Origin: Macropodus opercularis | Taxonomy: Eukaryota > Chordata > Actinopteri > Anabantiformes > Osphronemidae | Length of the DNA stretch: 64,000 bases | Direction: 5' to 3' | Assembly: GCA_030770545.1 (NCBI GenBank) | Contig: CM061100.1 | Location: 14,624,501-14,688,500, forward strand | In this document: in pieces, positions 36,934 through 50,400 of the stretch | How the letters are laid out: each line of letters starts with the position of its first letter | Numbering within the stretch: position 1 is the first letter of the stretch | Notes under the pieces: generated by a model | Database searches by the model: none | Told to the model about the DNA's origin: nothing | Seen by the model: the letters and a program-made list of their open reading frames with translations, nothing else | Translations under genes and position numbers: made by a program

Positions 36934-37528
36934 CTAATCGCCAAAGGATCTGGCTGAGACTAAAGTCCCATAATGCGGTGCCTGGCTCCAGGTGCTGAGG
37001 CTGCTCCGTGATCGTATTCCTCCTCCAGTGATGACTCTGCTGGGAGGTGGTGGAGGAGAGTCGTAGCTGAGCAGCATCCCTGTGCATTTATTCTCAGGAC
37101 TCTTTGCGATGGGAGCAGTTGTGAGTTTGAGACGTCCGTGACAGCCAGAGTCGCCACCGTCTCCGCGCTGACCCGTCCCACCACACACTGCAGCGCCCAC
37201 AGCCTCACAAGTACCTTTAATTCTTTAATCACAAGGGTTAATGCTATTATTTGATTTATACTCATTTTATGTCCTCCTTACTAATTAAGCAGGGTTAACC
37301 TTTCACCTGGACCTTGATGAGCGGTGGTGCCTTATATTGTCGGTTCTGTCCTGGTTCATACTGGTAGCGCTGAGAAGCTTCACTCTGTGTGAAGGTCGTA
37401 TTCCCTGCATCAGTTCTTATGTCTGTCGCTCGTATCCCACCTCGCTTCACAGCATGACGACGTGAATGTGTGAATGCTCTGTATAACTTCTGCTCAGTGA
37501 GCTTGTCTCCATAGTTACATGTAACCAA
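36934..37528 (-). other. Unrecognised minus-strand open frames between scai and sptan1
   Basis: Two open stretches (37528 to 37295, and 37265 to about 36934) lie end to end on the minus strand. The first ends APPLIKVQ at a plausible donor (CAG|GTGAAAGG); the second follows an acceptor-like AAAG near 37210. The second is open in two frames, one containing KSPENKCTGMLLSYD. Neither matches a family I recognise. They could be exons of a small gene or chance open frames in GC-rich DNA. Confidence 0.2.
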
Positions 37529-37619
37529 TGGAAATGCTTCTCAGTAGTGGCGTGACGGGACATAACCAACACACCTGACTGAGCTGTGGTCTGTACTTAC
37601 TGGTATCTCATCTCGCTGA

Positions 37620-37800
37620 AGAACAGATTTCTACAGATCGCTTGATCCCAAACGTCCTGGACGAATGGTTGCTAGACATCTATGTGAGCACCTGCGGAGG
37701 AATAACCTCTATGAAGACTTGCAGCCAGGATTCAGACGCATCATAGCACAGAAACCTGCAGAGTCTTACTAGCGGTCACATGATGCTGTTCACTCTTTGC
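37620..37800 (+). mobile_element. Possible LINE reverse transcriptase remnant
   Basis: On the + strand, sequence encoding NNLYEDLQPGFRR followed by an HSTE-like and SHDAVHSL-like string resembles the fish LINE RT segment that reads 'LQSGFR..HSTETAL'. Frames are broken and the match is partial, so this is tentative. Confidence 0.35.
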
Positions 37801-38763
37801 TGTGATGTAATTATTGCAGCTACTGTACAGCTTGTTTTTGATGATGTGCTTCGTGTCTTTGTTTCTTGCCCAACAGCAGGATGGTTGCTGCTGAGCTGGA
37901 GGAGGATGCTATGGATGATGCCACCTTTGGTTTCCACTAAACACAATCAACCACCTTCAGAAAACGCTCCTACCATCCTTTCAGTTATATCCCTAATAAA
38001 AACAATGGAAGATCAAAGCCGTGTGTCGAGGTAAATGTTATTATGGATACATGCAGACATACTGTTACTCATAAGTAGGTTTGTGTGTGTTATATGTATT
38101 TCCGGCTGCTCTTACCAAAGAATAGTCCACACCCAGGTTAACAGAACCACCTCAGACAACCAACTAGGACGACAGCGATGAAGCACAGGCCTCAATGGAG
38201 CAAGAAACTCACAGTCAACTGCAGGAAGTGACGGTTCATCTGGACCAAATCTGTAAAACCACATCCGCTGCTTCACCTCTTTCTGCTGCTTTGAAGCTCC
38301 TGTACCTGGAACGAGGCGGTGGAGTTTATATTCTCTCATTTCCTGCTGGCTAACTAGTCTGTTAAATTAATTATCATAATTAATACAATGTCTATTTGAA
38401 TAAAACTAAAAGTAGTAACTATATTATGCACATGAAGGAGAATTGATCCACACAACATATTAATATGGGTCCATACAGTAAGATGGACTACAACAGTTCT
38501 GGTGCTGACCGTTCTCCCAACACGCTCTAGTTCATCACAGGTGATCTATGGGGTTGAGGTCAGGCCCCATGTCTTCATGGAAGTGAGGGAGCGAATACTG
38601 GCTTTACAGTGAGCGTATGGAAGACAACGACCTGTGTTCGCCAGGCCTTTATCTGGGTGAGCGACGCAGCCTGTGACGGAGGCTCAGTGGCTTCGGTGGC
38701 GGCTCCAGGCCTTCAGCAGAGTCCTGCACCTCGGCGTCTCCTTCATGGCCACGTGAAAGCAGT

Positions 38764-38791
38764 GAGCTTTGAGCTTTGAGCTTTGAGCTTT
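38764..38791 (+). repeat. (GAGCTTT)n short tandem repeat
   Basis: Four tandem copies of a 7-bp unit (gagcttt) occur just upstream of the GC-rich sptan1 5' region. Confidence 0.9.
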
Positions 38792-38939
38792 TTAGCAGCA
38801 GCGAGCCCCGAACCTGTAACGTGACGTGACAGCTCCACGACTTGTGATGCATCTTGTGATGCACAGTTACGGCTCTGTTCGGCATTTGTCGGGCGTTTCC
38901 GTGCAACTGCAGAAGATTACGTCACACACGGTGTAAAAA

Positions 38940-39620
38940 AATTGTTATCCGTCGTCGTTGATCGGTCTGAACAGACGCTGCGCCTCAAGCTCCTTCGAAA
39001 AACAAGCCCAGGTACGAGAACGTACATATGACATAATACTGCTGCTACTAAGCGACTGGCGCGTGAACGCGGGCCCCGTTTCTGGCCAACGCGTCCCGCT
39101 AACCCCGGTTCTGCCCTGGACCAGGCTGCTAGCTCGGCGTTAGCCTTAGCGGCGTTAGCCCAAGCGGCGTTAGCCTAAAAGGCAGATGGACGCGGAGGCT
39201 GTGATGCTGCTCGCGGCTTAGCAGCCCTCCGAGCCTCCGTAGGTTCAGCCCGGGTCACCATGACAAACCACGGCGCTGGTTTACGATGAGCGGCCTCGCA
39301 CGAAAACGGTTGTTTTGACAGACGCCGTCAGTTGTGTCGCCGGTCAGTTGTCTGTGCTGGATGTTAGCTACATCAGTCACGTCAACACTAACATGTCCAC
39401 GGTGCGTGTGTGTTGAAACACACCGTGTGTGTGTTGGTCGCCCCACGAACCCAACGCACGGCTGCAGGGAGACGCCCTGGTCTGGGCAGCGCTGCAGCCA
39501 TGTTGGTCAGTCCGCTGCGGGAAGCGCTGCTCGATGCTCCGCTGTTCTCACGGTCGTTACACGGCGAATCTACTTTAACGATGCTGCGTCGTTTGCATGA
39601 AGACTAACTGATAACACGAA
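38940..39620 (+). promoter_or_regulatory. sptan1: Probable sptan1 promoter and non-coding first exon
   Basis: This GC-rich, CpG-dense block lies 4.4 kb upstream of the first sptan1 coding exon. That exon begins with an acceptor three bases before the ATG, so at least one 5' UTR exon must lie upstream, as in mammals. A good donor (AAGCCCAG|GTACGAG, about 39011) ends a plausible UTR exon here; another candidate donor (TCAAG|GTAATG) is at about 40140. A tandem GCGTTAGCC-type repeat occupies 39136-39175. Assignment to sptan1 is inferred from position. Confidence 0.45.
39136..39175 (+). repeat. GGCGTTAGCC tandem repeat
   Basis: Three near-identical copies of a CpG-containing unit (ggcgttagcc with variable 2-4 base spacer) lie inside the GC-rich block upstream of sptan1. 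Copy number may vary between individuals. Confidence 0.8.
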
Positions 39621-40199
39621 GCCCCTGGAGCGTCGCTGCCACCACAGCCCCGCAAATAGGTCGAAGTGCGTGGAGTCAGATTCCTGACGTTCCTGTCGCC
39701 TTAGAGCAACACTCAACACTCAGGCATGTAATAAACGCAGCGTTACCTGGATCCGTCCACTCACTGTTGGCTCAGTTAAGTAGGACACCTTTGCTGTAAT
39801 GTCATTGTAAATGGTGGAACATGACCATGTGGGGCATTGGTGCTGTGCCCGACGCAGACAGAATGAGGTGATGCTAATGTGGGGTCGTCGTCTCTGGGGA
39901 TGCTGGCAGAAGCACAGCATTCGCAGCCCAGTGCAGGACACAGGCCCAGTATCAAGGGACGCTGGTTGACACCGGGCCTGCAGGTGTCATTCTGCTGCGA
40001 CGTGAACCCGATTCATGTTCCAGAGAGATCCCTACAAGTGTCCTCTTACTCTGAGTGTTCGCTGCTGCTGATGCCTTGCTCAATGTTATTCTCCGTAGTT
40101 AACCGCCACATGTCGACATTTACTAAGCCCAAACTCAAGGTAATGTTCGTGTTTGTACAGCTGTGTGTCTCTGTGTGCTGTGCGTCTTTCGAGTAGAAT

Positions 40200-43100
40200 C
40201 TGGGCCGGTGGTGGTGTTTTGCTGGAGCGGGGCAGAGATGGAGGGAGGGGTAGGAGGCAGCAGAGAAAGACGCATGGGCTGGGCTACTTCTTGGCCGCTC
40301 TTACCTACACACTCACTGCAGTTGCAATGCGTCTTTCTGTGCCAGCGTAGATGACTATTTGCTTCCTCAATAACCATTACACTGTTAGGGAGTGTACTAC
40401 CGATATGCTTTCATTGCCGTGAACTATGACCAGCTCAGTTACGTTGGGATCCAGATTCCTGCGCATGGGTTGAGTTAGTGTCAAACTATCAGAGGACGAT
40501 GGAAGGTTTAATGTGAATGTCATAAAGGTTTGGTAAGTGGCTGTTACGTCTGTTTCACGCATGTTCTTTGGGTCCTGGTTGACATCTGCTGTGGCCAGTA
40601 AACCTTAAGAACGAAGAAACGGATGGATTATTGTTGCTGCATGCCTTGTTTGATGTGGTGGTTTTTGCATGAAAGTGAGTGTGGTCTTAAATAACGTAGA
40701 CTCAGATCAATAGATGCATGTGAAGACCATAACTTTCACGTGTTCCAAGCAGTCATTGCTTCTAATCTGTCCCCGGTTAGGCCTCAACTAGTTATTCATG
40801 TCGTTCTTGCCTTTAAACAACTGTTTTCTTTAAATGCTTCGGTTTGAGGAAAACCAAGATGAGTTGTTGCTTTTAAATCGTCTCCCGGAGGGAAATGGAC
40901 TAAATGGTGTCATGTCCCACTTTAGGGCGTCGGCTTGGTAACAGTAATGCCCAGGAGTAGTTCACCCGGTCAACAAGCAAGCATGTGTTTGTCTGATTGA
41001 GCTGCTATCTGATCAGTAATGCATGAATATGTGCTTTGCATTGGTGGACTAAGCGCTAACGTATGTATACTATGTAATTATTAGGCTGCATGCGTGTCCA
41101 TTTTCAGCGTAATCCAAGATTTTCTAAAAAAAAAAAGGTCCAAAACTACAAAGATGTCCCGTTATCTTGCTCCTGTTGGTTTTTTGACTCGTCACTGACA
41201 GAACCTACTGGAATAAGTCGGCTCATGTACACGAGAAGAAAGAGAAAGAGTCTCTAAAATACTAATACTACTTGTTTTTCCGCTTAGAATATCTATGTTT
41301 GTATTACTCAGACAGATATTTATATAGTATTATATTATTAATATATTAATTATGTCACACATACCCATTTAGTACGTTTAAAAGGTATTTTTAAGATATT
41401 AACGTTGAAAGGCATTAACGCTACACTGTTACTAAACCTTTTCACTTTCACGTCGAACATGTAGTTTCTTCTCATCTTGACGCCGTAATAACCGTCTGTG
41501 ACAAGGACATTATTGTCTATTTAAAAGAACGGTTTAAACAAAGGCTCCAACACTGCTTAAAACTACAGCAGTTGTTGTGTAGTAACCAAGCTTCAATGAG
41601 CTTTGCTTTAAGGTACAGTACCTGGCTGCGGTAAATCAGCTCAGGTTATTATAATGTCCTATATATCCACAGCGAGAAGAGAGAGGCCTGTGAAATTAGA
41701 CCAGTGGAATTTGGAATCCCCTGAGTTTGGCCTTTTTTTAGTTCCCATCCAGCAGAAATTGAGAAACAAGCGTAAGAGGTACATGACCTCAGCTCGGTGC
41801 AGCAGAAGCTGGCTGATAAAAGTATGTGGGTGAGGGAGAGAAGCGAATAGAGCTGCTATCTACAGATACAAAACTGGAGGACATGCTATCAGCAGTGGCA
41901 GTTGTGTGTTTGGTGTGAGGGCTGTAAGCTGTCAGAGGTTCTAGTACAGAACGCCGTCATGTGACTGGTAACGTTTTAGTTACTGAATCCAGTTACCAAG
42001 TGAGAAATAATTGTCAGTATATGCAGCTACAGCATTTGGTCCATCATGTTAACATTGGCCAACTTCCAGCTAGCTCCCTACGTGAAACGGGAAGTGACAT
42101 ACCTGAACGAGCTCCACCGCTCTACTACCAAGCTATGAGCTATATGCAAAGCGTGTCACTGTGGCCGCTGTCTGGCTCTACGTGGCTCCCATCTCGGTCT
42201 GGGCCCGCAGCACGACGTCGCAGACGACACGACGATTCTAAGAACCGTGAATATCAACCCAGCGGATTCTAGTTAGCAGATGAACACACTGTCCCGTCAA
42301 CGCTCTTGCAGACAGACGTTGACTAAAAACCATCTGCGATGTGTAATTTCGCTTTCCCTTCGTAAATGAGGCTCTGAGCCTGGATACCACCGCAGCCACG
42401 GACCTGGCTGATGAGCAGAAACCTGCAGCTTGAGCAGTAGACTGTGTCTCAAAGGGCCACACGTCCTGATCTGAATGATGGTCCAGTAGAGCTTCAGTCC
42501 AGCTAAGGTGACGTCACAAACGTGAAGATCTGCTGGTAGTAGTTCCTTTCTAAATGAAATCAACCCGTTGCTTGTGACTGGTCTGTGTTGATCTGTAGCG
42601 TCACCGACATTGCGTTTTCTGTGCTTGGTTTATTTAGCTGCCATGTTGTGGGATTCAGTGTGAACTGAGTTAGAAGTCAAGTTTTATTTGGGGGAACGTT
42701 GGTGGAGCTGGAAGAGGGAGGAGACGTCATAACAAATCTCAAATATCTGGCTGGTTCTCTGTTTATGTACGTTTACCCCATAGACACATCACTAAAGTGG
42801 ACTTTAAAGTTAAATGAGTTTGTTTGGTTATTGTTTAGTCTTTTTACAGTTTGTGCTGTGTGTGCTGTGTGTGGAGTATGGTTTTAATATAACTGCTAGC
42901 TGGGCTGAAAAGGCCAGAGGCTCAGCATGCAGGGCAGCTGACGGCGGCACTCCCATTGTGTGATAACGCCTGGTTGCTGTTCCTGTCACTGGAATTTCCG
43001 CCCCAGCCCCCACAGCAGCCCCCACCTGTTTGGCCTTCTTCCAGCTGCTGGCCACTTAGCAGGATGGAAGTCTGTGTTTAGTCAAACATTCCCACAGTTC

Positions 43101-43440
43101 TTCTGTCAGAGTGGTCGTGGAGAAGCAAATGGCTCCTGTTCTCTCATTATCGCTGAGCATCATTTAGCTCCTTTGATTTTTCACGTTATACAGCCTCCTT
43201 TTATTTCACTCAGCAAGGTCAACTGTTTAAACAGACACCGTCCTGTTACCCTTTTATTGCTGTTATATAAATGCATTGGGTGTCGTTACACATTAAATGT
43301 CATTAACTGTGACTAAGGCTGTACAGTGTCTATTCACTATGTATCATTGACTATGTAGCTTAACTCAACTAGGTTTTTTACAGGTGTCAGAATAAACGTC
43401 TTGTACGTTTCCTTCATCTGTAGTGTGACCCGTCTATGTC
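40200..43440 (+). other. sptan1: Presumed sptan1 5' intron, nothing recognised
   Basis: This AT-rich stretch lies between the GC-rich block and the first coding exon. It ends with the acceptor cttctag directly before AAAATGG. No coding exon or named repeat was recognised. Confidence 0.45.
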
Positions 43441-43449
43441 TTCTAGAAA

Positions 43450-46400
43450 ATGGACACTGCAGGGGTCAAAGTGCTGGAGACAGCTGAAGACATCCAGGAG
43501 CGCCGACAGCAGGTGCTGGACCGCTATCGGCGCTTCAAGGAGCTGTCGATTGTGCGGCGGCAGAAGCTGGAGGACTCGTACCGGTTTCAGTTCTTCCGCC
43601 GTGATGCTGATGAATTGGAGAAATGGGTCCAAGAAAAGTTGCAGATTGCCTCCGATGAGAACTATAAGGACCCATCCAACCTGCAGGTGTGTTGGCTTCA
43701 GTTCAGTTGGACTGACTCAGATTGGACATTTGATGAGATGCTTAAAGTCACATAATGATATTATAGTAATATGATAACCATCTTTTCCACAGGGCAAACT
43801 GCAAAAACATCAGGCCTTTGAAGCAGAAGTACAAGCCAATGCTGGGGCCATTATCAAACTGGATGATACTGGAAATCTTATGATCAATGAGGGTCACTTC
43901 GCAGCTGAGACCATTCGAGTAAGACGAGATGCAGTCATTTTAATATGGCGTGTCTACGTATGATAACGTGCAGAGTGTTCCTGGTTGACTGGACAGCAGG
44001 AACTGAAATGCACACATAAGCCACACCTGGCTTTATTTTTAAGCGGCGTGTGGTCTGTTAACCTGTTTCATTTGATTCAGTCCTATACGCCTTACCGGAC
44101 ACAGCAGAGACCAAAACTTACAAGTGTCAATATGGCTGAGTATATACAAGTAGGTAGTGACCTGCTGTGTGGCTCCTGAGTGATTCTTCAGTGGTCTTCT
44201 CTTTTTGACCAGCTTTCCTCAACTGCCTTTTCATAGCATGGCCTGTGTATGAAATTGGTCGTCTCACACATTTTTATGTAGATCTTTGTCAGACATGTTG
44301 GTATAATTAAACATTTATAATTCAGTACTATAGGAGGAAATCAGTCGTAATATAATTTCTGATGTTTGAGCAGTTTGTCTTCTGTATTTGACTTTGACGG
44401 TTCTCTCCTCTAGACTCGTCTGGAGGAGCTGCATCGCCTTTGGGACCTCCTCCTTCAAAGGACCAAGGAAAAAGGCCTGCGTCTTTTGCAGGCCCAGAAA
44501 CTGGTCCAGTACCTGCGTGAGTGTGAAGATGCCCTGGACTGGATCAGTGATAAGGTCGGATTCACTTTGGCAATGTTTAAAACCCTGCCTGATATTTATT
44601 GAAGAAGAAACAATTGCCAATGTATTTTTCCCCTAGCAAGACGTATAAACCGGATGCAAAAGCAATGGCTGTCGATAAGGAATTCTAGAGTTACCGAAAG
44701 CTGACCTTTCACTTCTGCTCATAGGAGGCTATAGCCAGCTCTGAGGAGCTAGGCCAGGACCTGGAACATGTGGAGCTGCTGCAAAAGAAGTTTGACGAGT
44801 TCCAGACAGACCTGGCAGCCCACGAGGAGCGTGTGAATGAGGTGAACCAGCTAGCTGGCAAGCTAATACAGGAGGCCCATCCCGAGGCTGAGCTCATTGT
44901 TCGCAAGCAGGACGAGGTCAATGCCGCTTGGCAGCGCCTCAAGGGTCTGGCTCAGCAGAGGCAGGGCAAGCTGTTTGGAGCCGCTGAAGTGCAACGTTTC
45001 AACAGGTAAACATTAGTGAAGCGTGTGTTAGTGGCAGTTAGGTGCCTGTAAAATTCAACCGTTTCCTCATTGATGAGGCACTGATGCCATGTTGGGTATT
45101 CTGACAACAGGGATGTGGACGAGACCATCAGTTGGATCAAGGAGAAGGAGCAGCTGATGGCCTCTGATGACTTTGGCCGGGACCTGGCCAGTGTGCAGGC
45201 TCTGCTGCGCAAACATGAGGGTCTGGAAAGAGACCTAGCTGCTCTGGAAGATAAGGTAAGTATATGATGAAATGTAAAATAATATTAGCACAAGAACAAG
45301 CACAAGGTTTAAGTTATTGTTTCACTGGTGTCTTCAATTAGGTCAACACACTGGGTGTTGATGCAGAACGTTTGCAGGAGACGCACCCCCAAAACGCCTC
45401 CCAGATCCACCTGAAGAAAGACGAACTCATCTCTAACTGGGAGCAGATTCGTACGTTAGCTGCTGAGCGCCACGCCCGCCTCAATGACTCCTACAGGTGA
45501 TATGCCAGGCACAGCCTGCTAACTACAAACAATGCTTTTGCGATGCATGTGTGAACGAGGCTATGAACTGATGTAGTGATTAATCTGCACACGTGTGCTC
45601 GCTCCTGCCGTCTTGTCGTGTCCTTCAGGCTACAGCGCTTCACCGCCGACTTCAGGGACTTGACGAGCTGGGTGACGGAGATGAAGGCCCTGATCAATGC
45701 TGACGAACTGGCTAATGATGTGGCTGGAGCTGAGGCTCTGCTCGATCGCCACCAGGAGCATAAGGTAAAAAACAGATGCCCAATCTGGTCACAATAGTTT
45801 TGAATCTGAAAACCATTTAAAGAGGAATGACACAAGGAGCAGGTCTTTTGTGGTATACGTTAGATGGTACAACCAGCATAGGTGTAGTACAGCACAGCTC
45901 TTTACTGTGGATTATTCTTAATGGTATAATGTAGGTGTTTTGTTGTCTTGGGGAATAAATTGGTTCGTCATGAGACCTGTGTAAATCATCTTGCATAAAG
46001 TGCCTCTGTTGTGAATTGGTGCTATATAAATAAAGTGAATGTAACGGTATTCGTTGTTATTGGTTACTAAGTGTTTTTCTTCCTTCAGGGGGAAATTGAC
46101 GCTCATGAGGACAGCTTTAGAGCCACAGATGAAGCTGGCCAGGCTCTGCTAAACACAGGACACTATGCTTCGGAGGAAATCAAAGAGAAGGTACGGTAGC
46201 CACGCTGGGCTTCTTGTGAGATGTATGTGTCTGTGCCACCACACTGCCAGGTGTCATGTTCACATGTGCTTTTGTATGTAGCTGGGCATCCTTGCTGAAG
46301 AGAAGAGGTCACTGCTAGAATTGTGGGAGGTTCGTAGGCAGCAGTATGAACAGTGCATGGACCTGCAACTCTTCTACAGAGACACGGAGCAAGTTGACAA

Positions 46401-47427
46401 CTGGATGAGTAAACAAGAGGTAAAGTGAAACATGAGACAGCACGGATTACCCTGTTCTATGTTATTGGCTGATCTGAGATGCACGTGTTTAATATTGCTG
46501 TCAATGTACAGGCTTTCCTTCTGAACGAAGACCTTGGTGACTCCCTGGACAGTGTAGAGGCACTGCTGAAGAAACATGAAGACTTTGAGAAGTCACTGAG
46601 TGCCCAGGAAGAGAAGATCACTGTATGTTTTCCTCTCAAATCCAACATTTTTAATATTTAAAAAACGTTCTTACTATACAGGATATTCTCTCAAGTCTTT
46701 TATCTCTTCGTATACAATCAGGCTTTAGATGAGTTTGCTACTAAATTGATCCAGAACAACCACTATGCCAAGGAAGATGTGGCTACCCGCAGAGATGCTG
46801 TAAGTACGACTGTCGGTGTACTGGGTCCCATGTGGAAAGTGTCTTGGATACTAACACTCAGCAGGGTTTTGTAATGTGAACCTAAAATAAACATGTTCTT
46901 TTGTCTTCGACATGTTTAGCTGCTCAGCCGCCGCAATGCCCTGCATGAGCGCGCGCAGTCTCGTCGCGCAGCCTTAGAAGATTCATTCCACCTGCAGCAG
47001 TTCTTCAGGGATTCTGATGAGCTCAAGAGCTGGATAAATGAGAAGATGAAGACTGCCACAGATGAAGCTTACAAGGTAGTCATTCGAATAGTAGGCGTTG
47101 TCTTGTCTAGGTATATACAGTTATTTTAAAAAAATGATATATGTACTTACATACATACTTTTCAGTGTTGTGCTGCCTTTTCTTTCTTCTAATCTCTGAA
47201 TTTTACTCACCTGACTTCACAGGATCCCTCCAACCTGCAGGGTAAGGTGCAGAAACACCAGGCCTTTGAAGCTGAACTGTCCGCTAATCAGAGCCGCATC
47301 GATGCTCTTCAAAAGTCTGGCCAGGAGCTGATGGATGGAAAACATTACGCATCCACTGAAGTGGCTGGTCGCATGGAGGAAGTCAGCTCTCAGTGGAAGA
47401 AGCTGCTGGAAGCAACTGAACTCAAAG
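43450..47427 (+). CDS. sptan1: sptan1 exons for the N-terminal partial repeat and about repeats 1-5
   Basis: Exons: 43450-43686 (the exon itself starts 43447), 43793-43918, 44414-44554, 44725-45005, 45111-45255, 45342-45496, 45629-45764, 46089-46190, 46282-46419, 46512-46622, 46722-46799, 46920-47075, 47223-47427. Typical spectrin-repeat strings are visible: LQKHQAFEAEVQANAGAIIK, FNRDVDETISWIKEKEQLMA, RDLASVQALLRKHEGLERDL, SWVTEMKALINADELANDVA and FFRDSDELKSWINEKMKTAT. The first exon encodes the single helix that joins the beta chain's C-terminal repeat in the tetramer. Introns are mostly 85-500 bp. Confidence 0.94.
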
Positions 47428-50400
47428 GTCTGTTTCACTGAACACAGTGAGATTGTATTTCATACATTTGTATTCACATATAACACCACTGCTCGGTTCA
47501 TGTAGTATTAATATTACACACACCACACAAGTTCATTAAGCTCAGAAAGAAGAAGAAATGTCTCATTATATGGATTTGTTTCCTGTAAGATATGTGCTCA
47601 CGCAGCTCACTTTCACACACAAGACCCTTTCAATCCAGGCGCTATCAGGGAGCAGTTTAATCTTCTTCGTTGGTACGCTGTGTTCGTTTTTAATACCGTC
47701 CAGTTTGTAAACAGCATCAGGACTGGACGGGTGTGATGGAGAGAGTGAAGGGAGAGTGGGACTAAGGGGGACAAAGAGCTATGAAGAACGATACCTAGCA
47801 AACCAGAGTAAAGATGACAGCAATGACAATACTAAGAACAAGCAAAGCACAAGCAAACTCAATGCATCCCAGCGTGAAGCCAAACACACTGCACCCCACG
47901 ATCACATTAGTGTTGGAGCACAACAACAGCAGCCACTGCAATGGTGACACATGCTTGTGTGTACATGGCTGCTATTCTATCGCACACGGCAGCAGCATTT
48001 TAACCGTTGTTGAATCTGTAGCCTCTCTGGAAACATGAAATTTTTGTTTATCGTATTGATTTGTCATTTTATTTAAGGCATTAAGTTACGTGAAGCCAAC
48101 CAGCAGCAGCAGTTCAACAGGAACGTGGAGGACATCGAGCTGTGGTTGTATGAGGTTGAGGGCCACCTGGCTTCAGATGACTATGGAAAAGACCTGACCA
48201 GTGTCCAGAACCTGCAGAAGAAGCACGCGTTGCTGGAGGCTGACGTGGCTGCTCACCAGGTACCCAGCGCACCATGGTCATTACTGGGGATCAATGCTGT
48301 TGGACACACATCACCAATGATTAATTCATTATGTACCACAGCATGCTCCTGCTGCCCTGCTGTCAGTCTTGCGTCATTAACGCTTTATTTGATTCTCTGA
48401 ACCAGGCGAAAAGCCTGCAGTTCTCTATTCAGCCACTCATCTATTACACTAGGTTTCACATAATTAGTCAGACTTCAATGAGTTATTGTTTACTGTGTTT
48501 ATCATTCATTATTGTTCAGCACCGCAGTAATTATCTGTCTGGCTCATGATTAAATTAGTTTTTGTACATGTTTTGTCCTAAAACATTCATAAGCAGCTAA
48601 ACTGCAATCACAAATTAATTTTGTATGAATACATAGGCTGTAGAGCCTAATGTCAGAATAGATTAAACTTTATGGAAGTGATCTGAGCGTGTATTTGCTT
48701 TGACATGTTGTACAAAAAGCTAATTCCACCACCTTAAAGAGTAGCCACCAATAAACGATTCTCATTCTCGTAGGATCGTATTGACGGTATAACCATTCAG
48801 GCTCGCCAGTTCCAAGAGGCAGGACACTTTGATGCTGACAACATCCGCAAGAAACAGGAAGCTTTAGTCGTCCGCTATGAAGGTCTGCGTGAGCCTATGG
48901 CTGCCCGCAAGCAGAAACTGTCTGACTCCCTCAGGCTTCAGCAGCTGTTTAGAGATGTGGAGGATGAGGAGACTTGGATTCGTGAGAAAGAGCCTATTGC
49001 TTCATCTACTAACAGAGGTAAGACCAAGTATTCATTCATATTATACAAAGCTATAAAATAAGATGTGTGTGTGTTTGAATCTATTCACTTTTACTATGTG
49101 TTTTTATCAGGCAAAGACTTAATTGGTGTCCAGAATTTGCTGAAAAAGCACCAGGCCCTACAAGCTGAGATCACTGGTCATGAGCCTCGCATCAAGGCTG
49201 TCACCCAGAAAGGAGAGGCCATGGTTGAGGAAGGTACTGATTAAGAGTCTAAGTGTAGTTTGGCGTCTGCTGTGAGCTGCGTCTGAAATGTCTTAATGTT
49301 CATAGTCTGATTCATTCATGTGGGGCTTCACAGGACACTTTGCTGGCGAGGATGTGAAAGCCAAGTTGGCTGAGCTACATGGACGCTGGGATACACTGAA
49401 GGCTAAAGCCTCCCAGAGGAGACAGGATCTTGAGGATTCTCTACAGGCCCAGCAGTACTTTGCTGATGCCAATGAGGCAGAGTCTTGGATGAGGGAGAAA
49501 GAGCCCATTGTGGGGAGCACTGACTATGGCAAAGATGAGGACTCTGCTGAGGTACATTTGGAAGGGGTGTGGGCCAGATGTCCCCCAGGAGAGAATTAAA
49601 GATTAAATTAGCGTAAAGTGAACTGTGTGTGTGGCTGCTGACGCTGCAGCAGTAACGCTTTGTTGTGCACAGAAAATCTTTTACTAGTTGACCAAGTGTC
49701 TGTATTGTTTTCTAGCTTGAGTAATGTTAAACGACATTTGAGAAAGTCTTTCAGTCTTTTGCTCGCTGCTCTGCGTGCTACAGTATGTTGTATGTAAACA
49801 TATCGAAGCCAAACGATAAGCAGAACCCCAGATTAATGTTTTTTTTAAGTTTTAACCCAACCCTAACTTTCTGTAATTCATGTCATCATCAGGGCTTGTT
49901 TTCTTTTTTTAATAGTTGTTATTTATTATATGTATCACTTAACATTACTTGCATGAAGTATTATGTTGGACCCTTTTAGCCAAGCTCCTTTGACATTGTT
50001 TTACTAATTCGATTTGCTTCCACAGGCTCTGCTGAAGAAGCACGAGGCTCTGATGTCTGACCTCAGTGCCTATGGCAGCAGTATACAGGCCCTGAAGGAA
50101 CAGGCCCAGTCCTGCAGGGTAACATCAACAAACTTATACTCGTTTTCCTAATGTTCAAATGTTCGGTTTTGACAAACACAAAATCAGTGACATAAATATT
50201 TTGTTAAACTGAACAGCAACAAGTGGCACCAACTGATGATGAGACTGGAAAGGAGCTGGTCCTGGCTTTGTATGACTACCAGGAGAAGAGCCCCCGTGAA
50301 GTAACCATGAAGAAAGGAGACATCCTTACTCTGCTCAACAGCACCAACAAGGTACAGCTAAAACCCACTGCGTACAGTAAACTATTGTGCAATGTATAAA

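Noticed and set aside
43414..43774. Alternative-frame and antisense open frames over the first sptan1 exon
   Set aside because: They are shadows of the spectrin coding sequence, which is recognised with certainty in its own frame.
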